Shown piece after piece: positions 51,739 through 54,473 of a stretch of DNA of 54,473 nt. The position numbers were made by a program, and so were the translations under genes. This stretch comes from Duganella lactea (GTDB lineage Bacteria; Pseudomonadota; Gammaproteobacteria; Burkholderiales; Burkholderiaceae_D): NCBI RefSeq assembly GCF_009857505.1, contig NZ_WWCP01000039.1:1-54473 (forward strand). Direction: 5' to 3'. Under the pieces are notes generated by a model. It saw only the letters and a program-made list of their open reading frames with translations. It was not told the DNA's origin and searched no databases. Every line of letters starts with the position of its first letter. The stretch's first letter is position 1.

Positions 51739-53184
51739 ATGAAAGCACGATTACACCCCGCCCTGGCGAGCATGGCCATGGCGATCACCCTGGCGCTGGC
51801 CGGCTGCGCCAGCATCGCGCCGGACACGCACCCGCTGCCCAAGCGCGACATCGCCAGCGCCGAACTCTCGGCCGGCATCAAGCTGGCGCAGGAAGGCTGG
51901 CCGGAGGCCCAGTGGTGGACCGCCTACCATGACGACCAGCTCAACGCCATCGTCAAGCAGGCGCTGGCCGGCGGGCCGTCGCTGGACGTGGCGGCGGCGC
52001 ACATCGGCAGCGCGCGCGCCACGCTGTCGCGCACGCTGGCGGACCTCGGTCTGGAAAGCGCGCTGTACGCCAACGCCAACCGCCAGCGCTACTCGGGCAC
52101 CGGCCTGTTCCCGGCGCCGATCGGCGGCAGCTGGTTCACCACCGAAACGTTGCGCCTCGACCTGCACTACAACTTCGACTGGTGGGGCAAGAACCGCGCG
52201 CAGGTGGCCGCCGCCGTCGGCGAGCTCAATGTTGGCCGCGCCGCCTACGCCGAAGCCGAGCAGGCGCTGGCCGCGTCGATCACGCAAAGCTACTTCCGTC
52301 TGCAAGGCGCATGGGCGCGGCTGGCGAACACCGAACAACTGGCGGCCACGCAAGCGGCGCTGGTGCAGGACAAGGCCAAGCGCATCGCGCGCGGCCTGGC
52401 GAACGCCGACGAACAGCGCGCCGCCGAAGCGGAGCTAAGCCTGATCCGCAAGCAGCAGGCGCAACTCACGTCGGACATCGCGCATGAACGCGAAGCGCTG
52501 CGCGCGCTGGCCGGCGCCGACAACACCGCGCTGGCGACGCTGAAGCCGGTGGCGCTGACGGCCACGCCGCACAAGCTGCCGGCCCGCCTCGGCCTCGAAC
52601 TGCTGGCGCGCCGCCCGGACCTGCAGGCCGCGCGCTGGCAAGTGGAAGCCTCGCTGAGCAAGATCGACGCCGCCAAGGCCGCGTTCTACCCGGACATCAA
52701 CCTGACCGGCTCGATCGGCCTGGATACGATCAAGGTCGAAAACCTGCTGCAGGCGGCCAGCCGCACCGCCTACCTGGGCCCGACGCTGACGCTGCCGCTG
52801 TTCGACAGCCGTCGCCTGGACGCGCAACTGGACGGCGCCCGCACCAACCGCAACGAACGCATCGCCGAATACAACCAGACCATCGTCGCAGCGGTGCGCG
52901 AGGTGGCGCAGGGCGGCGCACAACTGCAAGGGATCGAACAGCAGATCACGCAACAGACGGCGGCCACGGCGGCGGCGCGCGCGCAACTGGCATCGGCACA
53001 GGCGCGGCTCGACCACGGCCTGGCCAACAACAGCAGCCTGCTGACCGCGCGCCAGGCGCTGCTCAAGCAGCAGGACGCCGACCTCTATCTGCAACAAGTA
53101 CAACTGCTGGCCGAAGTCGCGCTGACCAACGCGCTGGGCGGCGGCTATCACGAACAAGCGCCACTGGCGACTGCCTCCCAATAG
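51739..53184 (+). CDS. Outer-membrane efflux lipoprotein (NodT family)
   Basis: This 481-residue protein has a lipoprotein signal ending LALAGCAS and two outer-membrane-efflux repeats with the RRPDLQAARWQVEASLSKID signature. It starts 10 bases after emrB and is the outer channel of the tripartite EmrAB-type system, supplying the TolC-like part within the operon. Confidence 0.94.
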   Translation: MKARLHPALASMAMAITLALAGCASIAPDTHPLPKRDIASAELSAGIKLAQEGWPEAQWWTAYHDDQLNAIVKQALAGGPSLDVAAAHIGSARATLSRTLADLGLESALYANANRQRYSGTGLFPAPIGGSWFTTETLRLDLHYNFDWWGKNRAQVAAAVGELNVGRAAYAEAEQALAASITQSYFRLQGAWARLANTEQLAATQAALVQDKAKRIARGLANADEQRAAEAELSLIRKQQAQLTSDIAHEREALRALAGADNTALATLKPVALTATPHKLPARLGLELLARRPDLQAARWQVEASLSKIDAAKAAFYPDINLTGSIGLDTIKVENLLQAASRTAYLGPTLTLPLFDSRRLDAQLDGARTNRNERIAEYNQTIVAAVREVAQGGAQLQGIEQQITQQTAATAAARAQLASAQARLDHGLANNSSLLTARQALLKQQDADLYLQQVQLLAEVALTNALGGGYHEQAPLATASQ

Positions 53185-53193
53185 GACCCCATC

Positions 53194-54342
53194 ATGAGCA
53201 CCGACACCACCCAACCGAACGAAAAAAAACGCAAAGTCTTGCTGGCCGGGATCACGCTGGCCTTCATCGCCGCCGGCATCGCCTACGCGGCGTACTACCA
53301 GATCGTGCTATCGAAAGTGCAGGAGACCGACAACGCCTACGTCGGCGGCAACCTGGTCAACCTGTCATCGCAAGTGAACGGCAACGTCACCGCCATCCGC
53401 GCCGACGAAACGCAGATGGTGCAAGCGGACGCGCCGCTGATCGAGCTGGACGGCACCGACGCCGACATCGCCCTGCGGCAGGCCGACGCCAGGCTGGGCG
53501 CCGCCGTGCGCCAGCAGCGCCAGCGCTACGCCGACGTGGCGCAGTACGACGCCACCATCGCGCTGCGCAAGCTGCAACTGAAGAACGCCGAAGACGACCT
53601 GGCGCGCCGCAAGCCGCTAGCGGCCGACCACACCGTCTCCGGCGAAGAAGTCGACCACGCGCGCCAGGCCGTTGAAGACGCCCGCGCCGCGATCGCCGTC
53701 GCCGTGAAGCAGGAAGAAGCGGCCAAGGCCGGCGTCAGCGGCGTGAGCATCGCGCAACACCCGGCGGTGCAGGCGGCCAAGGCCGACTACGTCCAAGCCT
53801 GGGTGGCGGCGCGCCGCAACACCATTCTGGCGCCGGTGTCGGGCTACGTGGCCAAGCGCAGCGTGCAGATCGGCGCGCGCGCGACGCCGGGCGCCGCGCT
53901 GATGGCGATCGTGCCGCTGGACCAGCTATGGGTGGACGCCAACTTCAAGGAATCGGAACTGAAGAACATCCGCGTCGGCCAGCCGGCCAAGGTGGAAGCC
54001 GACATGTACGGCAGCAAGGTCGAATTCCACGGCCGCGTGGTCGGCTTGTCGGCCGGCACCGGCAGCGCCTTCTCGCTGCTGCCGGCGCAGAACGCCAGCG
54101 GCAACTGGATCAAAGTCGTGCAGCGTCTGCCGGTACGCATCGCGCTGGACCCGAAAGAACTGCAAGCGCACCCGTTGCGGATCGGCCTGTCGACCACCGT
54201 CTCGGTCGACATCAGCAAGACTGATGGCCAGGTGCTCGGCGCCGCGATGCCGCAGAAGCCGGTCTACACCACGCAAGCGCTGACGCAGCCACTGCAACAA
54301 GCCGCCACCGCCGCCGACGCCATCATCGCCAGCAACATGTAA
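53194..54342 (+). CDS. emrA: HlyD/EmrA-type membrane fusion protein
   Basis: This 382-residue adaptor has a short cytoplasmic start rich in Lys/Arg, one membrane helix at about 17-37 (VLLAGITLAFIAAGIAYAAY) and the EmrA signature QETDNAYVGGNLVNLSSQVNG in two adjoining parts. A coiled-coil hairpin and the APVSGYVAKRSVQIGARATPG barrel segment follow. It couples the MFS pump to the outer-membrane channel. It is the last gene of the operon, starting 9 bases after the channel gene. Confidence 0.95.
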   Translation: MSTDTTQPNEKKRKVLLAGITLAFIAAGIAYAAYYQIVLSKVQETDNAYVGGNLVNLSSQVNGNVTAIRADETQMVQADAPLIELDGTDADIALRQADARLGAAVRQQRQRYADVAQYDATIALRKLQLKNAEDDLARRKPLAADHTVSGEEVDHARQAVEDARAAIAVAVKQEEAAKAGVSGVSIAQHPAVQAAKADYVQAWVAARRNTILAPVSGYVAKRSVQIGARATPGAALMAIVPLDQLWVDANFKESELKNIRVGQPAKVEADMYGSKVEFHGRVVGLSAGTGSAFSLLPAQNASGNWIKVVQRLPVRIALDPKELQAHPLRIGLSTTVSVDISKTDGQVLGAAMPQKPVYTTQALTQPLQQAATAADAIIASNM

Positions 54343-54352
54343 ACCCGGTGTC

Positions 54353-54417
54353 AGGTCTGACAATCGCACACGGGCTCAACTGCTACGCAGTTGAGCCCGT
54401 GTGCGATTGTCAGACCT
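54353..54417. repeat. Perfect 31-bp palindrome after the emr operon
   Basis: Two perfect 31-bp arms (54353-54383 and 54387-54417) are separated by TAC. The left arm begins AGGTCTGACAATCGCACACG and the right arm is its exact complement. It begins 10 bases after the emrA stop. It could act as a terminator, though it lacks a T tract, or be one copy of a dispersed REP/BIME-like element. The remaining 56 bases of the window show no gene. Confidence 0.8.
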
Positions 54418-54473
54418 CGTATATTGAATCTACCGCGCCATCGCCGGATAATGTGGAGGTGGCAACGGTCAGG

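Overview
The window is GC-rich DNA with the gene style of a free-living betaproteobacterium. The urease order (ureD-A-B-C-E-F-G-J), the SCPU pilin, the GH95 fucosidase, the Ku/LigD pair, the many hybrid kinases and GGDEF/EAL proteins, and an RND operon preceded by an alpha/beta-hydrolase gene all point to Oxalobacteraceae (Massilia, Duganella or Janthinobacterium type). That placement is an inference from gene content. There is no rRNA, CRISPR array, transposase or prophage in the window.

Layout. 1-2171: the left edge shows an abrupt join between a TonB-receptor plug fragment (plus strand) and a secreted Gly/Asn-rich protein gene (minus strand). That gene has a textbook sigma-54 promoter and lies next to a VpsR-type sigma-54 activator. 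2314-8620: a PlsC-like acyltransferase, then a complete minus-strand urease operon ending in a HupE/UreJ nickel permease. The operon has a sigma-54 promoter and an NtrC-like dyad in front of ureD, and a four-copy heptamer repeat where the ureE ribosome-binding site should be. 8903-13650: an orphan SCPU pilin, an atypical epimerase/dehydratase, and a DUF885 + DUF945 pair. 13673-24303: a REC-PAS-GGDEF-EAL protein, a membrane hybrid kinase, a SulP transporter, a Tat-exported GH95 fucosidase, and a GGDEF protein with a degenerate active site. 24467-28690: an SDR with an in-frame hole in its Rossmann fold sits directly upstream of ku; ligD converges on ku. 28845-38430: a Lys/Ala-rich exported protein, then an RND tripartite pump operon whose promoter-proximal genes are a 69-residue membrane protein and a hydrolase-like protein without its catalytic Ser and His. 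A LysR gene is divergent from it and coupled to a 2-hydroxyacid dehydrogenase gene. 38432-40372: an FKBP lipoprotein, a shortened VOC protein, three identical tRNA-Arg(ACG) genes with their own promoter and terminator, a small unknown protein, and a plus-strand terminator with no visible gene. 40439-47835: a signalling block (PAS-REC, PAS-GAF hybrid kinase, REC-GGDEF, REC-HK-REC, soluble HisKA_3 kinase). 47822-54342: a type II NADH dehydrogenase, a basic/acidic repeat exported protein, and a MarR-EmrB-OMF-EmrA drug-efflux operon followed by a perfect 31-bp palindrome.

How the parts fit. Nitrogen use (urease under probable NtrC/sigma-54 control), surface and matrix functions (sigma-54-driven Gly-rich protein, pilin, c-di-GMP proteins), drug and solvent efflux (two tripartite systems) and DNA end joining are the main themes. 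Gene density is high; no gap between called genes exceeds about 350 bases. The longest, 8570-8902, holds the urease control elements and the upstream region of the SCPU gene. I see no clearly undescribed multi-gene defence or mobile system. The best leads are the two sigma-54 promoters, the catalytically dead hydrolase plus small membrane protein heading the RND operon, the deleted SDR beside ku, the ureE heptamer repeat, and the left-edge join.
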